A stretch of 64,000 bases of DNA. It comes from Marchantia polymorpha subsp. ruderalis (Eukaryota > Streptophyta > Marchantiopsida > Marchantiales > Marchantiaceae). A program made the position numbers and the translations under genes. Shown one piece after another: positions 9,660-20,727 of the stretch. The notes beneath the pieces were generated by a model. That model was not told the DNA's origin and ran no database searches. It saw only the letters and a program-made list of their open reading frames with translations. How positions within the stretch are numbered: position 1 is the stretch's first letter; the number at the start of each line of letters is the position of its first letter. The stretch covers positions 3,170,001-3,234,000 of the forward strand of contig AP031358.1 of NCBI GenBank assembly GCA_037833965.1, written 5' to 3'.

Positions 9660-12650
9660 TTCTTTCAATCGATGCCCACTTCCTGTAGATTTCCATCAGG
9701 AAGACTTGAGGACAAATTAGATGAGAATTTTAGACTATCCACATTTGTACGCACCGCAATTCCTCTGGTTCCAGTAGGGAATGTAAGTAGATTGAACAAA
9801 TTGGCCCCAGGACGCAACAGCCCACTGCGAATCCGGCTAAAAGGGCCTTCAGTGACACCCATTTGAAAATTTAAGAGGTTTTGTTCCTTGTCTGCTGTGA
9901 ACAAAGTTGAAGACGGGAGAAGTGAGGGACTGCAGCTGTTTTTGCCGGGTGGCCCTCAGACGCCTTCGTTTCCTGGGGAGGACATATTCTCAAGAACATG
10001 GTGTTCGACTGATAGAGCTCTGGTGAGCTCGATGGCAGATGGCCCGAGAGATTCCACGAGAGGCTCAGAACTGCCAGGCCTTCAATATCACGAATACTCT
10101 AAAAAATGCCCCTGATGAGAGAGACTTGCGGGAAAGATTCAGGCATTCGATAGAGGTCATAGACCCCCATTAAGATGGGATTTCTCCAGTCCAGCTGTTT
10201 GTGGATAGATTGAGGCCCCTTAGCCTTGAGGGGGATAGTCCCAGTAAGTTGATTCGTCGACATATCCATCAATGCGAATATCTTCAGTGTCTAAGTGAAG
10301 CTCGTTAGAGTTCCATTGTCCCACACGGTCGTCAGGAACTGCGCATTGATCCAGAACTTGCCAGTGCCGCTATCAAACATCGCCATTAGATGGTCCCCAG
10401 TTCCAACCATTGTGGAGATAGATGTTCTCTTGAAGTCATCAATGCACTGGATGGTTACAGGAAGATGTCCAGTGAAGCGATTATCTGAGAGGTCCAGAAC
10501 CTGCAATCCTCAGCTTCCAGACGCAGTTCGGGATCTCTCCCTCCAACTTAGTCTGACTCTTCAGAACCTGAAGATAAGGCAGCGCTCTCCTTGCAAAGCC
10601 CTCCAGAATACCTGACGCCTCGTCACTGTCGACGTCCAGAGTTCTCAACAGACCACAGTGCTCCAAAGAGCGTGGAATTGCTCGGCCAAGCCGGTCGTGG
10701 CCCAAAGTTAAGAGGGAATTCCTGAGATTGCCGATCCTCGGCGGAATCTTTCTATGCAACGCATTGGACTACAGGAATAAGTAACCCATCTTTGTACCAT
10801 TGGAGATGAAAGCCAGTGTGGAGGCATTCAGCCAAATTCGTCCTAGCAGAAGTTCTTTCAGAAAGCTCAGTCTATCTATCGAGCTCTTTGGGATTCGCCC
10901 CTGTGAGAGAGTTGTCTGGCAGCGCCGGAGCTGACAGCGAGGAACAATTGACGACAGAAACAGGTATGATCCCTGTCAACTTGTTGCTGAAAATATACCT
11001 CGCGTCGACAGACCACTAAGCTTTTCCAACTTCGTTAAGATACTTCCCCAGAGTTTATTGCTGGACCCCACCAAAATCTGAGCAGTTGGTCAAAGGAGGA
11101 GGTATAGTAGCCTGGAGTAAATTCTCATGAACGTACAACCTTTGAAGCGAATTCAAACGGCCAATCTCTCGAGGTTCGATACTGCTCAGCGGATTTGTTG
11201 ACACGTGCAATGCCTGCATGTTCGTGCAATTGACCAGGAAACGATGCAAGGAGCCCTACAGGTTGTTAAGAGAAGCCATGAACTATTCTATATTCAATAT
11301 CTTCTGGTATTCTCCAGTTAAGGATGTTCTGGGGAGGCCCAGAATGACAACAGCTTTGAACTCGTGACGAGCAGTACTGATCTTCTACTGTTACATTTTT
11401 GTTGACTTACATGCAACCACTTGAAACTCCAAATTCTGTAGCACTATTTCTTCCCACATTAAACCCTCAGATATGGAGTTGATTGCAGCAGACCCTACCT
11501 TGAGCTCGGAACAATCTACTAGAGAGGCTGAAAGTGAATAAAAAAGTCCAAATCTAAAACATACAGACCTCTAAGTTGGCGAGATTCACAAGTATACTGC
11601 AGGCAATATACCCCAAGTGCGTTCGTTGGAGGCAACATACAACCGCTCAGCTTTGAACAATATGCTATTGAGACTGGTATTGGACCAGTAAGTCCATCGC
11701 TATAAAGATGCAGCTCCGTCAGATTGGCTAGTTCCCCGAGCTTCTCTGATACAATCCCAGAAGGATTGTTTGATGCTAGAGACAACACCCTCAATTTAGA
11801 ACAATTTACTATCGAGCCAATCAGTTGATTGTTTTTGATTCACAGCATTCCAAATTTGCCAGCTTTGAAAGCTCCTACGAAATGCTTGCCGTTACATTGC
11901 ACCAAGAGAGTTCCACTAGCCTCAGCTTTGGAGAAGCTACTAATGATACTGGTATTGGACCAGGGAGACCGTTCTAAAAGAGATACAACTCCATATCAGA
12001 GAGTTTCCAAGCTCCTGCGAGTTACGACCAGTGAAGTAGTTATTATCAGCATCCAGTGTCCTGGCTTCGAACAGTGCCAGCGAGTTTAGTATGACACCAC
12101 TCGAATCGTTTCTGTAACTTACCAAGTCCTCCAAATTCGCTAGTTTCCCAGGTTCCTCAGGTACATTCCCAAGAAGGTCGTTGTATCCGAAAGAGAACAC
12201 CCGCAGCTTTAAATCATTTGCTCTGACCAAGGCATTGAGCCAATGAGCACATTGCGGTCAAGTTACAACTCCCTCCAAATTCTCCAGCTCCCCAAGCTCA
12301 TCCGGTATACTTCCATTCACAGCGTTGTTTACAAAATCCAGTCAAACAAAACTTTTCAGCTTGCCGAGATCCGGCGAAATGCTTCCGGTGGGAAACAGCT
12401 GCGCAAAGTAAGGATTTCTGCCTAAAGACCTACTAAGAGTGCCATTTTAAGAGTGCCCGGGAGCACCAGAGCCAGTTTGCGGCTGGAGTTGCTGCAAATG
12501 ACGCCAGTCCAAGAGCAGAAACTGGACAAGTTCACTGGACTCCAATGGTAAGCGTCCAAGCGGGTCGCCATGAAATCCCCTATTAAACTGCAATAATGCA
12601 TCCTTGTGTACATTGTGGCCACAAATTCAAAATTGAAGTTCATGGCGATT
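9660..12650 (-). pseudogene. LRR receptor-like protein or kinase remnant
   Basis: Read on the minus strand, the parts of a plant extracellular LRR receptor follow in order. At about 12.55-12.43 kb is an LRR N-cap (SSFCSWTGVICSNSSRKLAL). Then come many 23-25-residue plant LRRs, for example NLTELHLYSDGLTGPIP near 11.7 kb, SLQRLYVHENLLQATIPPPL near 11.1 kb and MQVLDLSDNRFTGHLP near 10.5 kb. A longer non-repeat stretch at about 10.45-10.30 kb resembles the island of LRR receptors, and further repeats (MDMSTNQLTGTIPL, about 10.25 kb) follow. The C-cap GNEGV*GPPGKNSC near 9.96 kb has the usual Cys codon changed to a stop. A hydrophobic span (LLAGFAVGCCVLGPICSIYL, about 9.84-9.78 kb) would be the membrane helix. 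Frames shift and stops occur throughout, so no receptor can be made. No kinase domain is visible beyond it, which favours a receptor-like protein or a 3'-truncated kinase. Confidence 0.85.
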
Positions 12651-14499
12651 TGATCTCACACAATTTCAAGCCTGAATACATTAGCCGGTCATATATACAC
12701 AATGAGGACAGAAGCGCATTTTTTGAAACCTCACATTACTGTACCTTACTCGACCATCTAGTTGTAATTACAGTCTATCTGTTATGAATCCAGCGTATTC
12801 AACCTTTAGTTGAGATTTTTCTTATTGAGCCAGTCTATTCATAGCTCTACTATTCCAGGCAGTAATTAATATTGTTCACAACCATAATATAGAATACATG
12901 TTACAAAAAGCGATGGCAGAGAATAATGTGAGTCAGAGTCTAAGCAATCTTGAGAAGGAACTATGGTGGCCAGCTGCGCGGCACTTTTTGAATAAGCTCA
13001 CTGTACGAGGAATTTCTTGATAGTCGTTTGGAACTTAGGACTTCGGCTCCTGTAGTATGGAACTTGTGGCTGCCGCCAAGATTTTCAAGATTCCTGCTGG
13101 ATACGAAGACTTAATAGGATACTTTGTAGATTGGAGGGGCTGATGATGAATGACGTTCAGGAATGAGCACACAGTCACGACTGGAGCCAACATCAGTATA
13201 CCCATGCACTTGCAGTTGAGCGCGAATGCGATTTCCATTGCAGATCTAGAAAGGTCTTCTTATACTCTTGTACTCACAGCGTCATTCTCAGACTGGGCCA
13301 AGATAATCGGTGCCAGGCGTATTGTTGGTGACCTCGATGCGCAACTTTCGTCTGCTGCATTCTGAAATCAGCAACCTGCAATCTTCAATACTAATGAGTT
13401 GATCATTTGAAGCTACATGAAAGAACCTCCTGTTACTCACATTCTTTCCAAATATTCAAAAGTTTCCCGTTCTGATCATCTCGTCACTTGTTCATGTCGT
13501 CCTGAGCTTTACAGCGTCGTATCTCAAGTTCAGATCGACTCGAGTGCCGTCAATCTAGCGTACAATTTTCTGCAGGAAGCAAAGTAGATAAAAAAGGGCA
13601 ATTTCTTTAGACTTTTTACTCGGGAAGGTACTGATCTAGCCTCGAGTGGAAGGGTACCGCGATCTTCCTTTGTATTCCGCACAGTACAGATGGTTTACAA
13701 AGATTTTACATTTCCATTCAACGGAAGATCGATATCTCTCACGCTAAAAAACATGGATTGAGAAAATTAGGGAGTTAACGAAATATGTCACACCCGACAT
13801 CGTGTTGAATGCTTTTTGTTCGAGATAAGGAATTATGGATCTGACTTACTACACTTCTAAACATATCAACAACCTTGTTTATTTGATTCTCATATATGCC
13901 AATGATATGAAAGATGAAGAAAGTCTGATCTGTAAGTTAATCTGCTCTGAGTGTGGACTCAACTCCTCTAATGATCTGATAACCTCAATAGTATATTTTG
14001 CATTACAATAATGAGCATGTATTTGTTTTGCTGGACACATGAACTATTTCACTCATCCATTAATAGAGTAGAAGGAACAGGTGCTAGATCTAATCTTTGC
14101 TCATATCGGTTACATGATCCCTAATGGCAAAGATGAGATCTAGAACTTTTCAACTAAAGTTTATCCTCTACCACGAACATACATCTCACCCATAAATTCG
14201 TGATTTCATTGGACGTATTAAACGAAATTTCCATGATGTGAAATGTCAAATAAGATGACATAGCAACACAGCAAGTTTGATTGTTGTGATATCACTCAAT
14301 CGGGATGGAATATATTCAGTCATCTGATTTCAGCTGGGGATGGGCGCAACCTTGGGGGTTGCGTCTTCTTTCTGTGATTCAATGAGTTGACTTGTTCAGA
14401 GCTTCGCAAAAGTCGCTGCAAAGTACATCCATAGACGTCATGTGTGTTCAACTCTACACAATGCATTAACAATTTTGGAATATGTCAACGAAACGAAAT
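12651..14499. other. Spacer, no gene recognised
   Basis: A minus-strand frame at 13035-13238 has a hydrophobic start (MGILMLAPVVTVCSFLNVI) and could be the signal-peptide region of the decayed LRR gene, but its distance and lack of splice evidence leave this open. The rest is AT-rich with no supported feature. Confidence 0.4.
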
Positions 14500-14596
14500 G
14501 TGCCATAATTCTTTATGATTCTTTAATTCTTTTGCTATCATAAAGAATTATGGCACTGATAAAGGACCGAAAAAGCACTGATAAAGGACCGAAAGG
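14500..14596. repeat. 20-bp perfect hairpin plus 22-bp tandem repeat
   Basis: GTGCCATAATTCTTTATGAT (14500-14519) pairs perfectly with 14537-14556 around a 17-base loop. The right arm runs directly into a 22-bp unit, GCACTGATAAAGGACCGAAA plus two bases, present twice (14553-14574 and 14575-14596). The two structures share four bases, so they may have arisen together by template switching. Confidence 0.85.
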
Positions 14597-15520
14597 ATAT
14601 CCATCCTATAAAAAGTAAACTGCTTCACTGTATAAAAAGTTTGATATTGTATCTCTCTTTCTCAACGTTCTAAATAGGGTTACCTAATCATCTGAAGCTC
14701 CCTAAATGAATGATTTAAAAAACTAAAATTCATTAGGTTTCAAAAAAATTCCACAAATTCATGATATTTCCAACATATTAGGTTCCATATATCTATTTAA
14801 GTTCAAGCATATAAGCCGCTGTATGATCTAACAACCCTTTCGATTATATCCAGATCGAGTGACTAGCATGACCGGGAGTTATATTTCTAGATAAGAATGA
14901 TTAATGATATAAAATTTTAGAATTATCAGTAGATTTCACCAATCGGCTTATTATTCATATATATTTGGAAATGGAAATTTCGTTTGTAAATTCTAAAAAT
15001 TTATTATAAATTTCCTAATTTATCACTGGTTGATGATTCTTGGTATTCCAAACAATAATGTCTTTAGGTATAAACAAATGAAACATTCCAAGTTTGTTAT
15101 GAAAGGCGTCAACATCATGGTTAACTCTCCACTTTCCATACATAGAAGACGTGTACGCCATCGATGAGGCCTGAAGAGGCAACATTTGGGGATGATAAGG
15201 AATCTCCCAGCAGAGCTGCACGGCGTATGAGCCATCAGTCAAATCACAATGAGGATTAAAGTAAAAAAATGGGTGCGTCCGGCAGTGCCAAAACAAACGA
15301 ATGAACCGTATTGGCAGTTCACTTAGTTAAGAAAACTCGATGTCGGACTACGTTCACATCCTAGTCGCATGATTCAGTTGTGAAAAGCTGCGTAGCTCCT
15401 ATAGACTGACCCTCTTCAACTCTTTGCAAATAATCTGTTGAACTCACGATGGCTGGGAAAAAAAAATTGTTTACGAGTTTGGGTTTCCAACCAAATAATG
15501 TTGAATATTCTAATGATGGA

Positions 15521-15826
15521 TTGTACTCTTGGAGTAAGCAGATTAAAAGTTTACTCCTAAGTACATTTCATCAACCACGAGCTTTTAGACACGTTTGCTC
15601 GAGCATATAAACCCTTTCTTGGTGATGTTTAAGTCTTTGTTTAGGTCTTGACCTTCTGGGCAGTTTTCAGACATTGTACTCTTGAAGTAAGCAGATTAAA
15701 AGTTTCCTCCTAAGTACATTTCATCAACCACGAGCTTTTAGACACGTTTGCTCGAGCATATCAACCCTTTCTTGGTGATATTTAAGTCTTTGTTTAGGTC
15801 TTGACCTTCTGGGCAGTTTTCAGACA
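15521..15826 (+). repeat. 153-bp tandem duplication with promoter features
   Basis: Units 15521-15673 and 15674-15826 differ at only four positions by eye, so the duplication is recent. Each contains the line GAGCATAT(A/C)AACCC; the first copy keeps a TATAAA box and the second has lost it by one base. A pyrimidine-rich tract and the frame starting at 15857 follow directly, which suggests a duplicated promoter region. Confidence 0.9.
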
Positions 15827-15856
15827 TTTTCCACTTCTTCCTCTTCTTCTTAGATT

Positions 15857-16309
15857 ATGACTGCTCCTCGGAGATCTTGTGATACTATTGCTCATGCACT
15901 TGAGCTTAATTAAACTCATCTGATATCCTTCTTTCTCTCTTCGAACAATCTCTACCGCAAAAAGTTAGTCGCTGAGACTGATGCCCGAGTATAAAAGTTC
16001 AGAGGTCACAGCCGCGTTGTGCCACCTGCCAACTTGCGCGAGAGATCCGGTCTCAGAGTATCTACTTCGTGAAGGATCATGTGTTTGTGTCTGAACCTCT
16101 TCCAAAGGTTTGCTCACTTTCTGAACGAAGGTTCAGAATGGGCTTGTTGCTTGTTTAGTTATAAACTAATTGTGCACACGTGGCACTACGATAGGATAAT
16201 GTCTACTATATCTCCAGTTACCCCAGATGATATTTCTCTTCAGCCTGGTTCATTAGAAGCACTGAGAATGAATGAATGCAACAAATGTCCACGGGATTCC
16301 ACAAGATGA
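15857..16309 (+). pseudogene. Stop-interrupted frame, about 150 codons, family unknown
   Basis: From ATG 15857 a single reading frame runs to 16309 and reads like protein apart from three stops (TAA, TAA, TGA) in its first half. Readable pieces include MTAPRRSCDTIAHALELN, SSNNLYRKKLVAETDARV, GHSRVVPPANLRERSGLRVS and MCLCLNLFQRFAHFLNEGSE. Because the frame never shifts, this looks like a gene lost by point changes only. It lies just behind the duplicated promoter-like unit, and the latter half (from ATG 16079, 76 codons) is open and could still be translated. I do not recognise the family. Confidence 0.4.
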
Positions 16310-16577
16310 CTATGGGACCCAGACTAGGAAAGGTCAAAAGTGCATTAGTTTACACCAAATGGAATCCATTGGCCTGAATAAGACGGGATTAATATTTCAC
16401 GAACCAGCCAAACCGTTCAGTTTGACCGAATCACAGTCATTAGTGATAGGGAGAAATATACAAACATAAGCGCAGTCTAAACTGTTTGATTCTCTATTTT
16501 TTTCGCTGCTTTTAAGCAGTTTTCCGTTCTACACACTCTTTTAATCTCCAGGCACGGCTGCCGTGTGTCAATGACTC

Positions 16578-17325
16578 CAGGCTTGACAACGGTCCGGTTA
16601 TCCGGTTTAGGAGCCGGATAAAAAGGTGTACCGGTTAACCAGTCCAGAGAAAATTGGGGCCGGTTCAACGGGACCGACGGTAAACCGCCGGTCCGGACCG
16701 GATCTGGCCAAGCCTATGAACTACATTACATTAGGGTGACGAATTTTTTGTGGGACCGGTTAACTAGGCTTGGCCACGGTACGGACCGTCGGGACCGGTT
16801 AACCGGTCCCAGATTTCTCCGGACCGGGAAAAAAATTCCTCTGGCAGCAGCGAGGTACCCAATTCGTGATTCAATGCGAGGTATCCAATTCGTGATTCAA
16901 TGTGAGAAAATTCGCGATAAATTTTTTTCACAAATTGGTATAACTCAGCTCGAGTTTCTGAACGTCCAACCGTGGGCTCATTTGAGTCGCGGCCCATATT
17001 CCCTCCGCCATCGAGAATTTTGGGTATTAACGCCCCTCCCTATCGGCCACGTAGGGGTCCAGACCGATGGTTAATCGATTAACCGTCGAGACCGGTTAAA
17101 AATATCGATTAACCGTAACCGATACGGACCAATGCTGGACCGGTTAACCGGTCCACAAGTTTTCCGGACCGTAGCCAAGCTTACAGTTAACTGGTCCCAA
17201 TTTTCTCTGGGACCGGTTAAACGGGACCTATGGTTAACCGCGAGTCCGGACCATGGCCAAGCCTAGTTAACCGGTCCCACAAAAATTCGTCACCCTAATG
17301 TAATGTAGTTCATAGGCTTGACTCC
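16578..17325. mobile_element. Nested hAT-like MITEs in an inverted-repeat complex
   Basis: The region is packed with CCGGTTAACCGG-type motifs and ends of the form TAGGCTTGGCCACGGT. One element fits 16765-17183 (419 bp): its ends, TAGGCTTGGCCACGGT and the complement of the right end, TAAGCTTGGCTACGGT, differ at two of 16 positions, and it is flanked by near-identical 8-bp target copies (CGGTTAAC 16757-16764; CAGTTAAC 17184-17191). Eight-base targets and short ends of this type fit the hAT superfamily. An alternative right end is 17265. Outside it, a long inverted repeat (16709-16764 against 17266-17320, continuing inward to about 77 bp) frames the complex. A further related end (CAGGCTTGACAACGG) starts at 16578. 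No transposase is present, so these are non-autonomous. Confidence 0.7.
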
Positions 17326-18157
17326 AAGTAGGGGTTACGGGTCATTATGACAGTGGCCACCAACCTCATGTGTGGTTCTGCCTATTCAGCATATGATCTA
17401 CAAAGCGAGCCCGTATCCATTGGCTGTGAAGTATAATACGTGGCTGAAAAGAGGGTGGCGCTGAACGACGTCAGTTACCTTGATGTTACAATTAGTCCAC
17501 GGAATGTAAACGAAAATTCCATAGTACAAGAAATTTGTAACAAGTACCTTCAAATTGACATCAGATAATACAACAAGTTTTAGTTCTACTTACAGAAGTA
17601 GTTACAAATATGAACTTCCTCTAAAAATAATTTTCTAGAATCACAAATATGCATTTACATCTGGCCCTACCTCTTCAGTCATTCATAACTTTTGGCAGAG
17701 AAAATATACTCTTATTCTCTTTCAGATGATATTCTGTCAATAATGAGCATACGTCTGACGGAGTATATTTTCTTACTTTCTTATATTGGTCCTTTTATTT
17801 ACAGTACTCTAACAAGCATCAACAGGATTAAACGAGCACCATAAACCATATCATGTAGATTTGGAAACCTTGAAAAAGATGCTATTAACGTCGGCCTGTA
17901 ACTTTTTGATATCTTGGTTTAGAATCCATATTTAAGTGGGAAGCTGGTTGAAGGATACTGAAATTGTTTAATTTCAATGATATGAGTTTTCGTCTGAAAT
18001 TTAAACTTTATACTCCAAAAACTATGGAGTGCATAAGAATATTTTCTACTTTTGTGAAAACATAAAGTAAATAAGGAGGTTACTTTCACACACACTGTAT
18101 CATCATTTTCATAAATTTGTCACTAATGGATTCATATAGTTGAATATCAGTTATCTC
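17326..18157. other. AT-rich spacer, nothing recognised
   Basis: No supported frame, repeat or RNA gene was seen in this stretch. Confidence 0.6.
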
Positions 18158-19192
18158 TCAAATTCTTTGTGTATAAAATTGGTTTTCAGTTCGCATGTCC
18201 TTAAATTCATGAACATCAACAAATATTGTAAACTTAACTTCTTGGATACTTCTATCTAACAGGACAAAAATAGAGTCCAAAAATAGCTCTAAATCCTTAT
18301 TTGAAAGATATGGCAAACCGGGAACTGACTTCACGCTAATGTTGTAAATGATTGCAAACACTGATCTACAAAATGCAGCCAATGAAAAGAGAAAATCAGA
18401 ATACAGACTTTTTTGACAGTACTCGGTATCATTTCACCAACTGCTTCAAAAGTAAAATAATCCTTGAGCTAAATCTCAAATTGGTTTCACAAGACCAGAC
18501 CTCCAAAGATCGGACCAGAAAAGTTAGGATTTTTTTAAAAAAACGGCACTCCTTGTCATTGATGTGTTCAGCTTGCTTGAAAAAGCATCGTTCCGGTAAA
18601 AACTCTGACAATTTCAACCAAACCTCCAGCGTCACTAGGCAGGATCAAATTGTTAATATTCCATCCTTACAACCAACAAACCTAAAATACGGTCTCGAGT
18701 AATACATGAGTTCACATATTTTTTTTTGGAATTTGCTTTTCTAAAACCTTCCTCCCTTCGAGACTGAAACATGTCGGATCTGGGTGTGTTAATCTTCACA
18801 ATTACCGAAGGTGTGAGGATACATCCAAAATAGACGATCCAAAATCTCCACAAAGTTTGCATCAGCTTCGGGAAGTGTATAGATGACGGACCACAGTAGC
18901 ATGGAATTCTTTTTGAGCTTAAGCCTCGGAACCGAACTCAACGTTCAAGTCGCATGGTTGTGTAGACTTGTTTGTAAAAAGTGAGCGCAACAGTAATTCG
19001 TGGCATTTGTACCCATCTCTTGACAGCCAATAGACAGAGATCTACGCGATCACAGTTGTGGTAAACATGATTCATGGACTTTAGCCTAAACAAGACAAAG
19101 AGTAGCACAACCAATTGTGTGCAACATAGGACTAGAGTCGAACTGACGAACATGACTCCGATGTAATCATGGGCTTTAGCTTTTCGCCTCCA
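18158..19192 (-). pseudogene. Unrecognised minus-strand coding block with membrane segment
   Basis: The piece nearest the 5' side (about 19192-18938) is open from a plausible acceptor (CCGTTGCCAG then VQDWRRKAKAHDYIGV) and contains a strong hydrophobic helix (LVLCCTQLVVLLFVLF). It ends in TGA after CDRVDLCLLAVKRW and FYKQVYTTMRLER. Further minus-strand pieces follow: 18862-18653 (MQTLWRFWIVYFGCIL...), 18635-18429 (LSEFLPERCFFKQAEHINDK...) and 18382-18158 (LSNKDLELFLDSIFVLLDRS...). They lie in different frames and could be exons or a broken single gene. I do not recognise a family. The hydrophobic piece alone could encode a single-pass membrane protein. Confidence 0.3.
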
Positions 19193-19441
19193 ATCCTGAA
19201 CCTGGCAACGGGTAGAAACGAAGATGATAACGAGGTAAGCTTCGAGTTGAGCGCTTGCCTACGGTTCTGGTTGATCTGGTGTCATAAACATAACTATGTT
19301 GAGTTTATATTTCAGAAGACTTGTCAGTCAGAAGATACGTCTGAGGCGCAACTGTGACGAAAAAAGTCACTTTCACAGAGGTTAATGTTTCATCGAATGT
19401 TTACTTATTTCATTTCTAAAGAGACTTCAATTAGTTCTGAA

Positions 19442-19496
19442 GCTAGAAAGCCTCATTCATAATATGTTGCTTATTTTGAATGAGTTGCTTTCTAGC
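19442..19496. repeat. Bulged hairpin, 17-19 bp stem
   Basis: GCTAGAAAGCCTCATTC (19442-19458) pairs with 19478-19496, leaving a two-base bulge, around a 19-base loop. It lies about 300 bp beyond the 3' end of the AIG1-type gene on its transcription side. A role in 3' processing is possible but only a guess. Confidence 0.7.
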
Positions 19497-19801
19497 AGAG
19501 GATTTTATTTTCGAAGCCTTCTTCGTGATTTGAGGCAACTGTCTAGAGAATAATGTCCGAACAAGGAGCCTATTATCGAGTCCCACGCGATTCGGCACCC
19601 TACACGCGTTCGGCATTATAAGTATAAGGGAAACACTAGAGCTTGATAGACGCAAGGTTTACTGGTACTCAGTTGGATTTGCCTGAAATGTAGAAAGCTT
19701 TGCACGCATAAAAATATAGCGTCACATATTGGGCCACCTTTGATGCTTTACAGATATATACATCAGACTGTGGCATGTTGGTGGTCGAGAGAAAACTAAG
19801 C

Positions 19802-20659
19802 TCATGCAATTAGTGGGGGTTTGTTATCTGCAATCGATCTTCTGTCTTGAACATCGGGTCTATCAACTCCTTTCTGGAAGATATTCAGTGTATTATAGCA
19901 AGAAAAATGACCGTCCGGCCTCAAGACAACAGGCCCCACAACTTCTGACACAACCTGCTTCAGTTCCTTCTCTAGATCTTTCAAGCTGGAAGCTCGCTTC
20001 TCCTTCATCATTTCTTCTATGTCAACATTCGAATTCGGAGGGGGGAATTCCACTCCGACTCGCCGTTTGTACTCTGCACCCATATGCTTTGATATGACAT
20101 GGTCGTTGAACTTGAAGAATGTGTTTTGATCGGGACAGGAAGTGAAAACCAGGACAACGTTCTGCTCGACCTTGTGACCTTTGAACAATCTTTTGAAATG
20201 GTTCAAGCAGATTTCATCTGCTCCCGTGTACTTGGACGCCTTCTTCACGTAGCAGATGACGTCGATTTCAGGGCACTCTGTCAAGAGAAAATCGTGCAGC
20301 TTGTCAATCAGATGCGCGTCCGAGGTGCGATTACCTGGCGAAAACAGACCCACCGTGTCGATCACTTCCCACTGCTTGTTTTCACTGCACCGTTTGGACA
20401 TACTGGACGTCGGGACTGCGGATTGGCAGTCCCTTCTATCGAACAATCCTTCCACTCGGCCGTCGAGTAGCATGTTCCCAATTGTTGACTTGCCATCTCC
20501 AGCCTTTCCATAGAGCAGCAATTTGATCGGTTTGGTGCCAGTGTCTTCTCTTCGGGGCGTGAAGTGGTCGTGTACAGCATACTGGACTTGTAGAAATTCC
20601 GACTGATTGTATGAAGATGATGTCCCAGAAGAGCCCGATGAAGTGCTGGCTTCTCCCAT
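19802..20659 (-). CDS. AIG1/IAN-type GTPase (GIMAP-like), 285 aa
   Basis: Single-exon frame from ATG 20659 to TGA 19802. A Ser-rich N-terminus (residues 1-20) precedes a TRAFAC-class GTPase core of the AIG1 family. G1/P-loop GKAGDGKST is at 51-59, a G2-like Thr in AVPTS at about 81-85, and G3 DTVG at 101-104. The family's conserved box is visible as KYTGADEICLNHFKRLFKG (about 143-161). The G4 position reads FTSCPD (172-177) instead of the usual T/N-K-x-D or TxGD, so guanine specificity may be altered. A charged, coiled-coil-like stretch (IEEMMKEKRASSLKDLEKEL, about 217-236) follows, as in most members. There is no C-terminal lipid motif or membrane helix. In plants these proteins are linked to stress and pathogen responses; vertebrate relatives regulate lymphocyte survival at membranes. 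Its neighbours on both sides are broken coding stretches, so it may be the last intact piece of a larger degraded locus. Confidence 0.85.
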   Translation of the reverse strand: MGEASTSSGSSGTSSSYNQSEFLQVQYAVHDHFTPRREDTGTKPIKLLLYGKAGDGKSTIGNMLLDGRVEGLFDRRDCQSAVPTSSMSKRCSENKQWEVIDTVGLFSPGNRTSDAHLIDKLHDFLLTECPEIDVICYVKKASKYTGADEICLNHFKRLFKGHKVEQNVVLVFTSCPDQNTFFKFNDHVISKHMGAEYKRRVGVEFPPPNSNVDIEEMMKEKRASSLKDLEKELKQVVSEVVGPVVLRPDGHFSCYNTLNIFQKGVDRPDVQDRRSIADNKPPLIA

Positions 20660-20727
20660 GGGGTCGAAATTGCTGGAAGAAGAAGGAATTGGCTATAGGC
20701 CTTCAGCAGCCATGCTTTTAACATTCA

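Noticed and set aside
16736-17074. 112-codon frame inside the MITE complex
   Set aside because: Made of the repeated CCGGTTAAC motifs; no transposase features.
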